51,468 nucleotides of DNA from NCBI GenBank assembly GCA_937916355.1, contig CALFTM010000032.1:1-51468 (forward strand), written 5' to 3'. The position numbers and the translations under genes were made by a program. The stretch comes from an uncultured Bacteroidales bacterium. Its GTDB lineage: Bacteria > Bacteroidota > Bacteroidia > Bacteroidales > Paludibacteraceae. Below are positions 35,837 to 43,095 of the stretch, piece after piece. A model generated the notes under the pieces. The model did no database searches and was not told where the DNA came from. It worked only from the letters and a program-made list of their open reading frames with translations. Every line of letters starts with the position of its first letter. Within the stretch, counting starts at the first letter, position 1.

Positions 35837-35853
35837 TTGGCACGATTTTTGAT
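35837..35853 (+). promoter_or_regulatory. sigma54-like (-24/-12) site
   Basis: TTGGCACG, four bases, then TTGAT: the -24 half matches YTGGCACG fully and the -12 half matches TTGCW in four of five. It precedes the small-peptide/RNA locus by about 160 bases. Confidence 0.4.
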
Positions 35854-35935
35854 ACTTATTTAGTAGGGTTAATAAGCGTATTTATCCCCTCGTAGTTGAC
35901 AAGGTTTTCTTTTTAAGATTATTTAACAGGATAAA

Positions 35936-35967
35936 TTTGGCTATTAAGTTATAAAGGTGTATCTTTG
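35936..35967 (+). promoter_or_regulatory. consensus Bacteroidota promoter of the small-ORF/RNA locus
   Basis: TTTG (35936-35939), 20 bases, then TATCTTTG (35960-35967): an ideal -33/-7 pair. Expected transcript start is near 35974, with no conventional gene downstream on this strand for over 1 kb. Confidence 0.75.
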
Positions 35968-36000
35968 CATCGCAAAATTAAAATGTTAAATAATTAATCT

Positions 36001-36096
36001 ATGGTTTTGTTTGTAGACGCTTTTCGTTTTGTGTGGATGTTATTTGGCAATATTTTATGGTTTTTTATTAAAAACTATGGTGGTTTAAGCGTCTGA
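36001..36096 (+). CDS. 31-residue hydrophobic peptide (candidate)
   Basis: ATG 36001 to TGA 36094 encodes MVLFVDAFRFVWMLFGNILW followed by FFIKNYGGLSV, a peptide long enough for one membrane helix with few charges. It has its own consensus promoter about 34 bases upstream and an intrinsic terminator that begins at the stop codon, the layout of a stand-alone small-protein gene or a type I toxin. The alternative is that the ORF is incidental: GACGCTT (36017-36023 region) and AAGCGTC (36087-36093) near its ends could pair, closing an RNA structure. Function unknown. Confidence 0.4.
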   Translation: MVLFVDAFRFVWMLFGNILWFFIKNYGGLSV

Positions 36097-36124
36097 GGGG
36101 CGGGATGTCCGCCCCTTGTTTTAA
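36096..36124 (+). terminator. GC-rich intrinsic terminator of the small-ORF transcript
   Basis: AGGGGCGG (36096-36103) and CCGCCCCT (36109-36116), a perfect 8-bp stem with a five-base loop, then TGTTTT. Very GC-rich against an AT-rich background. Confidence 0.85.
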
Positions 36125-36189
36125 TGCGCTTTGCGTATTGTTTTGGTATCTCAATGTGATGGTAGAAATGTTGTGTGTGTTCAAAATGG

Positions 36190-36370
36190 TGAAGATTGGT
36201 TGTGGATTGTTTGAGGTGCTGTTCAGTGAACAAATATGAGACAACTATAATCTTACTGTTTTGAATGCTGTGTTTTTGTGTGGTACGTTTACCTAATATT
36301 TCTTCTCATTGAGATCCGAAAAACACAAGAACACATGGGAGGGCGAGCGTGATTCGTCCTCCTTTTGGTT
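36190..36370 (+). ncRNA. candidate structured non-coding RNA
   Basis: No ORF, but consecutive pairings cover most of this span. Domain 1: 36192-36203 with 36241-36254 (AAGATT/AATCTT plus GTTGT/ACAAC across a small internal loop), enclosing TGTTC-AGT-GAACA. Domain 2: 36269-36281 with 36323-36335, 13 pairs including one U-G, enclosing two small hairpins (GGTA/TACC at 36282-36293 and TCTC/GAGA at 36304-36314). It ends in a terminator at 36338-36370. No strict promoter is visible immediately upstream; it may be read from the 35936 promoter through the first terminator. It matches none of the standard RNAs I checked by motif (tmRNA, RNase P, SRP). Confidence 0.4.
36338..36370 (+). terminator. second intrinsic terminator in the RNA locus
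   Basis: GGAGGGCGA (36338-36346) pairs with TCGTCCTCC (36354-36362), nine pairs with one G-U, followed by TTTTGGTTTTT. Confidence 0.75.
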
Positions 36371-36488
36371 TTTATGGACAATAATGACGTTTTTGTGGAA
36401 GCAGTAATTTTTGTTATATCACAATCAATTGCAGAGGATGTTCATAATGTTGTGGAGAATGGTTGTGTGAGGTCATAAAAAGCAAAAA

Positions 36489-36521
36489 GCGTTCTCATCA
36501 TTTCTGCGATTGAGAACGCTC
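36489..36521 (-). terminator. terminator of the C_GCAxxG_C_C gene
   Basis: A 10-bp perfect stem (arm AGCGTTCTCA) with a T-tract on the minus strand, 14 bases after that gene's stop. Confidence 0.85.
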
Positions 36522-36534
36522 CTTATTATTTGCT

Positions 36535-37017
36535 TCATGCTTTGTCGTCCGACTCCATATCCTTTAATTTCTCTTTTTCGTAATCTGCCCAAATTTGGGC
36601 TGCGTTGCGAACGATTTCTGCGCATGGTCGTTTTGCGTAATATTCTTTAGTTCGTTCAGAGGGCATCGGACTCTCCTTCTTCTCCTTGTCAAGTCCCAGC
36701 AGGTCTCGGCATTTAAGAAAACCGTTTGCTTCTTTGAACTTTTCTGCAAGTTCTTGTACCACTTTATAATTATTCCCTTTCCCCGCTGAGTCTTTGGGGT
36801 CGCAGCATCCGCATTGCAATCCTGCAAGTAAAAACATTCCGCATGCAGCACCACATGTTTCCCGCATTCTTCCAATTCCTCCACCGAATGAGGCGGAGAT
36901 TTTAAGTGCGGTTTCGGTGTCCATCCCGTATAGGTCTGCAAACGCTGCAAAAACTGATTGTGAGCAGTTATACCCGCTTTTGAAATATTCTACTGCTTTT
37001 TCAATTCTTTTTTCCAT
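36535..37017 (-). CDS. C_GCAxxG_C_C family redox-type protein
   Basis: 160 residues. The conserved cysteines of the family are all present: NCSQ near residue 19, the ETCGAACGMFLLAG core (GCAxxG variant GAACG), CGCC about 15 residues later, and a further cysteine in LKCRDLLG. The family is thought to be redox-active or metal-binding and is sometimes membrane-associated; exact function unknown. It has its own terminator and is divergent from the AddA-like gene with 87 bases between. Confidence 0.9.
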   Translation of the reverse strand: MEKRIEKAVEYFKSGYNCSQSVFAAFADLYGMDTETALKISASFGGGIGRMRETCGAACGMFLLAGLQCGCCDPKDSAGKGNNYKVVQELAEKFKEANGFLKCRDLLGLDKEKKESPMPSERTKEYYAKRPCAEIVRNAAQIWADYEKEKLKDMESDDKA

Positions 37018-37104
37018 GATTTTTTTATTACAAAAATATCTATTTTTGGAGAATCTACGGAAAGAAAAAAGTAATTTTGTATTATGTAATCAAATCGTTT
37101 TGTC

Positions 37105-40100
37105 ATGAAAAGTTCTGCATTCATAAAGTTATATAGAGCGTCTGCCGGTTCGGGAAAGACTTATCGTCTTTCTCTTGAGTTTCTGAAATTGCTTGTGGTG
37201 GATCCTCATGCTTACGATAAAATTTTGGCGGTAACATTTACCAACAAGGCGACAACCGAAATGCAGACTCGCATCATGGCTGATTTATATGAGGTGGCAT
37301 ACCTTAAAAGTGATTTGTTGCATGCTCTTGAAAAGGAGTTGGACGGAGTTAAGTCGGCTCAGGAGGGCTTGCCGTTGGACCGAGATTTGATCAGTAGAAA
37401 TGCAAAGAGGGCTTTGATGTGCATCTTGCACGATTATAGTCGCTTTCAGGTAAGTACGATTGATAGTTTTTTCCAGATTATTTTAAGGAATTTTGCGCAT
37501 GAATTGGGTTTAGGAGCCTATCTCAACCTGATTATAGATGAATCGGAGCCATTGGAGGAGGCTGTCCGTCTTTTGAAAGAAGAGGTCTCTTCTAATGATT
37601 CACTTCGTCGTTGGATGAATAACTATTCTCAGGAAAAGTTGAATGACAATCAGAATTGGGACGTTACGAACGACCTATACGATTTTGGTAAGAATATTTT
37701 TAAGGAATCATACAAAAAGTATGAAGGGGTGATTGTCGAGGAGTTGAAAGATGCTGACAAAATGATGCAATTCAAGTCGGAGCTATACAAAATAGAGAAG
37801 TCGAGAAAAGATGAATTGCAGAAGTTCGCTGAAAGATTCAATGATATTTTGAATGAAAGTTCGTTGAGTGTAGATGATTTGTCATATAAAAAGCAAGGAG
37901 TCTATTCTTATGTCAATCGAATTATTGAATGGAAAGGGATTGTCCCCTTAGCTGATTGTAAGCGTGCGTATGAGGGTGTTGTGCAGGAAGATATGTCTAA
38001 ATGGTGTTCGAGCAGTTCACCTAAAAAAGGGGAGATTGCGCAGGTCGCATCCAATCGTCTCATTCCCTTTATGAAGGAGTTGGAGGATTTGAGGCGTAAA
38101 AATATGGTCGATATTAATACTTGTAATCTGATTAGGATGCAGGTAAATAATGTCGGTATGATTAGTGACATCGCCCGAAAGAATAGGGAGATAAATAGTG
38201 CGCGAGGACAATTCCTTTTGAGTGATACATCAAGTCTTTTACATGAAATGATAAAGGATAGTGACACCCCCTTCATATATGAGAAAATAGGGACGATTTT
38301 GGAACATATCATGATTGATGAGTTTCAGGACACAAGTGAGACTCAGTGGGAGAATTTTAAACCTCTCATAATGGAATGTATTTCCAAAAACAAGGCTAAT
38401 TTGATAGTTGGGGATGCGAAACAGTCCATTTACCGTTTTAGAAATGGAGATTGGAGAATTATAGAAAGTCTTGACGAAGATTTTGAAGTCTCCTCCATAC
38501 CAGCAAGTGGAAATTGGAGAAGTATGGAAAATGTTGTGAACTTCAATAATTTTTTATTTTCCCCCGATTCTGGCAATGGAAAGATTCCCGTTTTAACTCA
38601 TTTCGAATCAATGTTCTCAAACGAGGAGGCATGTGTTCGTAGCAGAGGATTATTCGATAAGTTGTTGTCGGTTTACAAGGATGCAAAACAAACTTGCCCG
38701 AAGGAAAAACAAAAAGGGAAAGGTTGGGCAAGTGTGGAATTTATAAAAAAGGAGAAGAAAAACAAACCACAGCCTGAATCGGAATCAGAGGATGACGAGG
38801 CAACCACCGAAATGTTGGAGCATCTTCTTAGGAAGGTTATTTCCCTTCAGGAAAAAGGGGTGAGTGCCAAAGAGATTACGATATTGGTGAGGGTTAGCAA
38901 ACACATCAATGAGATAGCAGACTATTTTTCATCTTATCGTGATGCTCATAAGAATGAGGTTGAAGAAAAAGGGTTGTGTTTTGACATCATTTCCGATGAA
39001 GCATATTTGTTGGGGTCATCAGAGGCATTAAACATGATTATTGATGCAATGCGCGTGATAGAAGATCCGGAAGACCTCTCTTCAATGATGGAGTTGTATT
39101 TTATGTACAAAAACAATTTGTCGGGGAACGAGGAAGAGAATGGAAAATCAGAAGCAGTAAGCGCAATCCTCTCTCAAATCGACTGTGTGAAAAGTGATGA
39201 TTTTGTGGCGTTGAAAGAAGAGATAGTTTCGATGGGGAATCTCCCACTTTATGAATTAGCGGAGGAGCTTATCAGAGTTCTTCTCATTGATAGGATGGAG
39301 CAGCAGTCTTCTTTTCTGTCAAAGTTTTTGGATTCTCTAACGGAGTTCGTCAGTCGGAAGAGTCCGGATTTAGGTTCTTTTTTGGATTATTGGGATAAAT
39401 ATTTGAAGAAGAAGAAGATTCCAATGGGCGACGAGGCGCAGGGAATAAAAATCATGACAATCCACAAATCAAAAGGTTTGGAGTTTCACACTGTCATCGT
39501 TCCATTTTGCAATGGAAGTTTTTTTAAGACGGGGGGAAAAAATAATTTGGTATGGTGTAAAATGCCGCAGGATGTTGCGCCCTTTAACCAGTACTCCTAT
39601 TGGCCAATCGACATGAAAAGGAAAGAGGTTGCAGAATCCATGTTTGCCGATTATTTCCAAGAGGAGCAAGTGCAGTTGTTGGCAGATTGCATCAATATTC
39701 TATATGTGGCGTTTACTCGTGCGGTGAACAATCTTATCATCATGTGTGATGAGGTAGAGAAGAAAAAGGAGGAGCAACCGATTCCAAGTAATTGCTCCGA
39801 ATTGTTGTGGAGGGTATTGCAAAATAAATTAGAAACCACTGAAGAGGAGAGGCTGGTTGTCGCTCGTTACGAATCGGGTGAATTAGTTAAGTCAGAAGAG
39901 GCAAAACAGTCTGAAGAGAGCAAGAATCCATTCAAAGAAAAGTCTCTCCCCGTATCATGCGACTCCCATTATAGCAAGAGAAGAGCCACTTTTAGAAATT
40001 CCAATAAAGCCAGTGAGTATATAGATGGCCTGTTGGATTCTGATTTGCATAATGAAGATGCGGTAAAAAAGGGACTGTTACTTCACTACCTTTTCTCGAA

Positions 40101-40464
40101 TATCATCACTTCTGACGATATTGAAAAGGCGGCAGATGATATGCTTGTAAAAGGAATGATCTCATCAGTGGAAGAAAAAAATGATCTTATATCGTATGCT
40201 CGCAAAAAAATAGGAGAACACCCGGAATGGTTTAAAAAAGGGTTGAAGATTTATAATGAGTGTACTATTCTTTCGTATGATCAAAAAAATGGTAGAGTGA
40301 AGGAAAATCGTCCAGACAGGGTCATCCGAGAGGGGAATAAAATGATTATCATTGATTTCAAAACCGGAAAGAAATATGAAAGTCATGAACGTCAAATAAA
40401 AAGGTATGCCGATTTATTAAGTAAGATGGGTTTTGAAACTGAGACGCATTTGTGGTATATATAA
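37105..40464 (+). CDS. AddA/RecB-like UvrD-family helicase-nuclease
   Basis: 1119 residues of the double-strand-break end-resection type. Helicase motifs: I ASAGSGKTYRL at 12-22, II DEFQDTSETQW, III GDAKQSIYRFRNGD, V MTIHKSKGLEFHTVIVP, VI YVAFTRAVNNLIIM. A complete RecB-type nuclease motif closes the protein: RPDRVI...MIIIDFKTGKKYESHERQIKRY (aspartate, DxK and QxxxY). The presence of both activities fits AddA, which pairs with AddB. No AddB-like gene is adjacent or anywhere in the window. A tandem T-tract terminator is not evident before bcp. Confidence 0.9.
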   Translation: MKSSAFIKLYRASAGSGKTYRLSLEFLKLLVVDPHAYDKILAVTFTNKATTEMQTRIMADLYEVAYLKSDLLHALEKELDGVKSAQEGLPLDRDLISRNAKRALMCILHDYSRFQVSTIDSFFQIILRNFAHELGLGAYLNLIIDESEPLEEAVRLLKEEVSSNDSLRRWMNNYSQEKLNDNQNWDVTNDLYDFGKNIFKESYKKYEGVIVEELKDADKMMQFKSELYKIEKSRKDELQKFAERFNDILNESSLSVDDLSYKKQGVYSYVNRIIEWKGIVPLADCKRAYEGVVQEDMSKWCSSSSPKKGEIAQVASNRLIPFMKELEDLRRKNMVDINTCNLIRMQVNNVGMISDIARKNREINSARGQFLLSDTSSLLHEMIKDSDTPFIYEKIGTILEHIMIDEFQDTSETQWENFKPLIMECISKNKANLIVGDAKQSIYRFRNGDWRIIESLDEDFEVSSIPASGNWRSMENVVNFNNFLFSPDSGNGKIPVLTHFESMFSNEEACVRSRGLFDKLLSVYKDAKQTCPKEKQKGKGWASVEFIKKEKKNKPQPESESEDDEATTEMLEHLLRKVISLQEKGVSAKEITILVRVSKHINEIADYFSSYRDAHKNEVEEKGLCFDIISDEAYLLGSSEALNMIIDAMRVIEDPEDLSSMMELYFMYKNNLSGNEEENGKSEAVSAILSQIDCVKSDDFVALKEEIVSMGNLPLYELAEELIRVLLIDRMEQQSSFLSKFLDSLTEFVSRKSPDLGSFLDYWDKYLKKKKIPMGDEAQGIKIMTIHKSKGLEFHTVIVPFCNGSFFKTGGKNNLVWCKMPQDVAPFNQYSYWPIDMKRKEVAESMFADYFQEEQVQLLADCINILYVAFTRAVNNLIIMCDEVEKKKEEQPIPSNCSELLWRVLQNKLETTEEERLVVARYESGELVKSEEAKQSEESKNPFKEKSLPVSCDSHYSKRRATFRNSNKASEYIDGLLDSDLHNEDAVKKGLLLHYLFSNIITSDDIEKAADDMLVKGMISSVEEKNDLISYARKKIGEHPEWFKKGLKIYNECTILSYDQKNGRVKENRPDRVIREGNKMIIIDFKTGKKYESHERQIKRYADLLSKMGFETETHLWYI

Positions 40465-40565
40465 AGGAGGTTTCAATCAATTCAAAAGTACCGAAAATTT
40501 CAACTTTTTATAGAATCCAAATAAAATATTATCCTACACACCCCCTCTTTCTCCAATATATTTCC

Positions 40566-40573
40566 TACCTTTG
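40566..40573 (+). promoter_or_regulatory. promoter element of the peroxiredoxin gene
   Basis: TACCTTTG, an exact TAnnTTTG match, 14 bases before the bcp start. The -33 box is weak. Confidence 0.55.
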
Positions 40574-40587
40574 AAAAAAAATTAATC

Positions 40588-41043
40588 ATGAATATAGGAG
40601 ATAAAATACCAGAAGTGTTGGGTATCGACCAGTATGGGAACGAAATCAAGGCGAGTGATTACAGAGGTCGGAAGATCGTGTTGTTTTCTTACCCTAAGGC
40701 GAGTACACCGGGGTGTACAGCAGAGGCGTGTTCTTTGCAACAGTATAAGAATGAGTTGGAGGAGAAGGGGTATGCCATCATTGGTGTGAGTAAGGATAAA
40801 CAATCTGCACAACAGAAGTTCGCGGAGAAATACGGATTGGATTTTCCGTTGATTGCTGATACGGAGACGACTCTTTTGCAAACATTGGGTTGTTGGGGAG
40901 AAAAGGTTTTTTGTGGAAAGAAAACCATCGGAACATTGCGGACAACCTATTTGGTGAATGAGGAGGGGATAATTGAACAAATTATCTCTCCAAAGGAGAT
41001 TAAAACTAAAATTCATGCCGAACAGATTCTTGAGAGGATTTGA
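40588..41043 (+). CDS. bcp: thioredoxin-dependent thiol peroxidase (BCP/PrxQ)
   Basis: Reduces H2O2 and organic hydroperoxides using a peroxidatic cysteine recycled by thioredoxin. 151 residues with the active-site motif ASTPGCTAEACSLQQ (peroxidatic cysteine in PGCT, resolving cysteine five residues on), and FPLIADTETTL, typical of PrxQ. Single-gene unit with its own promoter. Confidence 0.95.
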   Translation: MNIGDKIPEVLGIDQYGNEIKASDYRGRKIVLFSYPKASTPGCTAEACSLQQYKNELEEKGYAIIGVSKDKQSAQQKFAEKYGLDFPLIADTETTLLQTLGCWGEKVFCGKKTIGTLRTTYLVNEEGIIEQIISPKEIKTKIHAEQILERI

Positions 41044-41179
41044 GGTTCACCACTTTTTCGTTGTATGCTTTATGAAAATTAAGAGATTGGCAGCAGAAGT
41101 TTTTGTTGTCTATACCTATTTTGAAGAAATAGTCGTATATATTGAAAAATTTTTCATGTTGCAACCTCCTTTCCCGTTG

Positions 41180-41187
41180 TATCTTTG
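41180..41187 (+). promoter_or_regulatory. promoter element of the xylanase gene
   Basis: TATCTTTG, an exact TAnnTTTG match, 29 bases before the start, with GTTG about 18 bases upstream as a weak -33. Confidence 0.6.
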
Positions 41188-41216
41188 GCGAATAAAAAAC
41201 TATAAAATCAGTTAAG

Positions 41217-42989
41217 ATGAAAAAACTATTATTATTGATTGGATTAATGGGACTTGCTTCTTGGGCTAATGCGGCAGGTCTGAATTACGATTTTGAAAGT
41301 GGGTCGGACGACTGGTTTGGTCGTGGAGATGCCCAAGTCTCTCTTAGTACGGATCAGAAGCACGGAGGAGAACAATCTTTGTTTGTATCGGATCGTTCTG
41401 CGAGCTGGCATGGTGCGGCTTTGTCGAGCGATTATATTCAAGAGGGTAAAAAATACAAGTTTAGCGTATATGTTTTTGTTACCCAAAATGCCAACATGAA
41501 TTTGAGTCTCCAATATACGGAGAATGGCAATGACTCTTATCCTTGTGTGGATCAAAAGGAGGTTTATGCCTATTCATGGACAGAATTGAGTGGAGAAATC
41601 ATCTTGCCTGAAGGAGCGACAAACATACAGCCTTATTTGCAGTCGAACAATGAGACTTTAAGTTTTTATTTTGATGATTTCACTTGCGAGGAGGTCGTGG
41701 AGGAATTGGTGGAGCATCCTGAAATTCCTTTGCAAAATTATTTTGCGACCTACTTTAAAATTGGAACGGCGACCACTCAGGGGGAACTTACTCCTCAGAA
41801 CAACAAGAACCTGATATTACACCATTTCAATAGTGTCACTCCCGGAAATGAGATGAAGCCAGATTGTCTTCTTGACCAACAGGCGAGTATTGAGAATGGT
41901 GATGAGACTAACCCACAAGTGAAGATGCCGGGCTCCACTCGTGCGGTTTTGAAGTTTTGCGAAGAGAATCATTTGCCGATTAGAGGGCATGTCTTCGTAT
42001 GGCATTCACAAACACCGGATTGGTTTTTTAATGAGGGTTTCCAAACCAATGGAGCGACTGTCTCTAAGGAGGTTATGGATCAAAGAATGGAAAACTACAT
42101 TAAGAATGTTGTAACGTTGGTGACGACGGAGTTTCCTAATTTGGATATCTACGCATGGGACGTTGTGAATGAGGTTTTCCTTGATAATGGTAGTTTGCGT
42201 CAACCTGGTAGCAATTATGTAACTGAAGGCACTTCTCGTTGGATGGAGATTTATGGAGACGATTCTTTCATCTTCAAAGCATTTACGTATGCGCGTAAAT
42301 ATGTTCCTAATCGTTGTATGTTATATTATAATGATTATAACGAATACATTGATTCTAAGCGTGACGCCATTTACAATTTGGTAAGAAAACTGTATTCGCA
42401 AGGTTTGTGCGATGGTGTAGGTATGCAGTCACACCTTAGTACAAGTTACCCTTCTGTGCAGCTCTATCGTGCGGCGATCGAAAAATATGCGACAATCGGA
42501 TGCGACATCCAAGTGACAGAATTGGACATCACCTTGGCTGACGGGGCTGATTTTAACAAGCAGGCGCAAATGTACAGGGATTTGTTCGACATTTACCGCG
42601 AATACAAAGACGATATCAGCCTTGTTGCGTTCTGGGGTACTAACGATGAGACAAGCTGGAGGGCATCCGGCAAACCACTTATTTTCAGTGAATATAGACC
42701 GAAAGTGGCATACGACAAGATTGTCGAGGGATTGGAGGTGACATCTATCTCTACCATTAATGAGGATGAGAAGGAAAATTGGGCGGCAGTTGTTGCTCAG
42801 GATGACGTGCTGGCGATATATCGTTCTTGTGAGTATGAAGTGATTGATTTGTCGGGTAGGGTATGTTTAAATGGAAATGTCATCGCTCCTGCATATTTGA
42901 GTTTGGGCGAACTTGCTGACGGTATATACCTGATTAGCCTAAAAGCGGAAAATGGAGAAAAAGTACTCTCGAAATTTGTAAAGAAGTAA
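41217..42989 (+). CDS. secreted GH10 endo-1,4-beta-xylanase with N-terminal CBM and T9SS tail
   Basis: 590 residues. Signal peptide 1-19 (MKKLLLLIGLMGLASWANA), a CBM4/9-like carbohydrate-binding beta-sandwich (about 20-160), a GH10 barrel (about 170-510) with acid/base Glu319 in DVVNEV and nucleophile Glu435 in VTELD, and a C-terminal T9SS type A sorting domain (EYEVIDLSGRVC ... GIYLISLKA ... LSKFVKK). It should hydrolyse internal xylan linkages outside the cell. No SusC/SusD pair or other glycosidase is adjacent, so it is not in a visible polysaccharide utilisation locus. It ends in a strong bidirectional terminator. Confidence 0.95.
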   Translation: MKKLLLLIGLMGLASWANAAGLNYDFESGSDDWFGRGDAQVSLSTDQKHGGEQSLFVSDRSASWHGAALSSDYIQEGKKYKFSVYVFVTQNANMNLSLQYTENGNDSYPCVDQKEVYAYSWTELSGEIILPEGATNIQPYLQSNNETLSFYFDDFTCEEVVEELVEHPEIPLQNYFATYFKIGTATTQGELTPQNNKNLILHHFNSVTPGNEMKPDCLLDQQASIENGDETNPQVKMPGSTRAVLKFCEENHLPIRGHVFVWHSQTPDWFFNEGFQTNGATVSKEVMDQRMENYIKNVVTLVTTEFPNLDIYAWDVVNEVFLDNGSLRQPGSNYVTEGTSRWMEIYGDDSFIFKAFTYARKYVPNRCMLYYNDYNEYIDSKRDAIYNLVRKLYSQGLCDGVGMQSHLSTSYPSVQLYRAAIEKYATIGCDIQVTELDITLADGADFNKQAQMYRDLFDIYREYKDDISLVAFWGTNDETSWRASGKPLIFSEYRPKVAYDKIVEGLEVTSISTINEDEKENWAAVVAQDDVLAIYRSCEYEVIDLSGRVCLNGNVIAPAYLSLGELADGIYLISLKAENGEKVLSKFVKK

Positions 42990-43030
42990 TAAGTGTGTTT
43001 TATTTGCGTTGAGACAACTTTAGAGTTTTA

Positions 43031-43074
43031 AAAAAACAGAAGAGGTAAAAATGGAATTTCCTCTTCTGTTTTTT
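43031..43074. terminator. bidirectional terminator between xylanase and Sel1 genes
   Basis: A 15-bp perfect stem (43031-43045 with 43060-43074; core ACAGAAGAGG) flanked by A and T runs on the two sides, serving the convergent genes on both strands. Confidence 0.92.
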
Positions 43075-43095
43075 ATTGTTTGTCGTTATTGAAAA

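Noticed and set aside
35974..36370. Region as tmRNA, RNase P RNA or SRP RNA
   Set aside because: None of the diagnostic motifs (tag ORF ending in ALAA, RNase P core, SRP tetraloop segment) is present.
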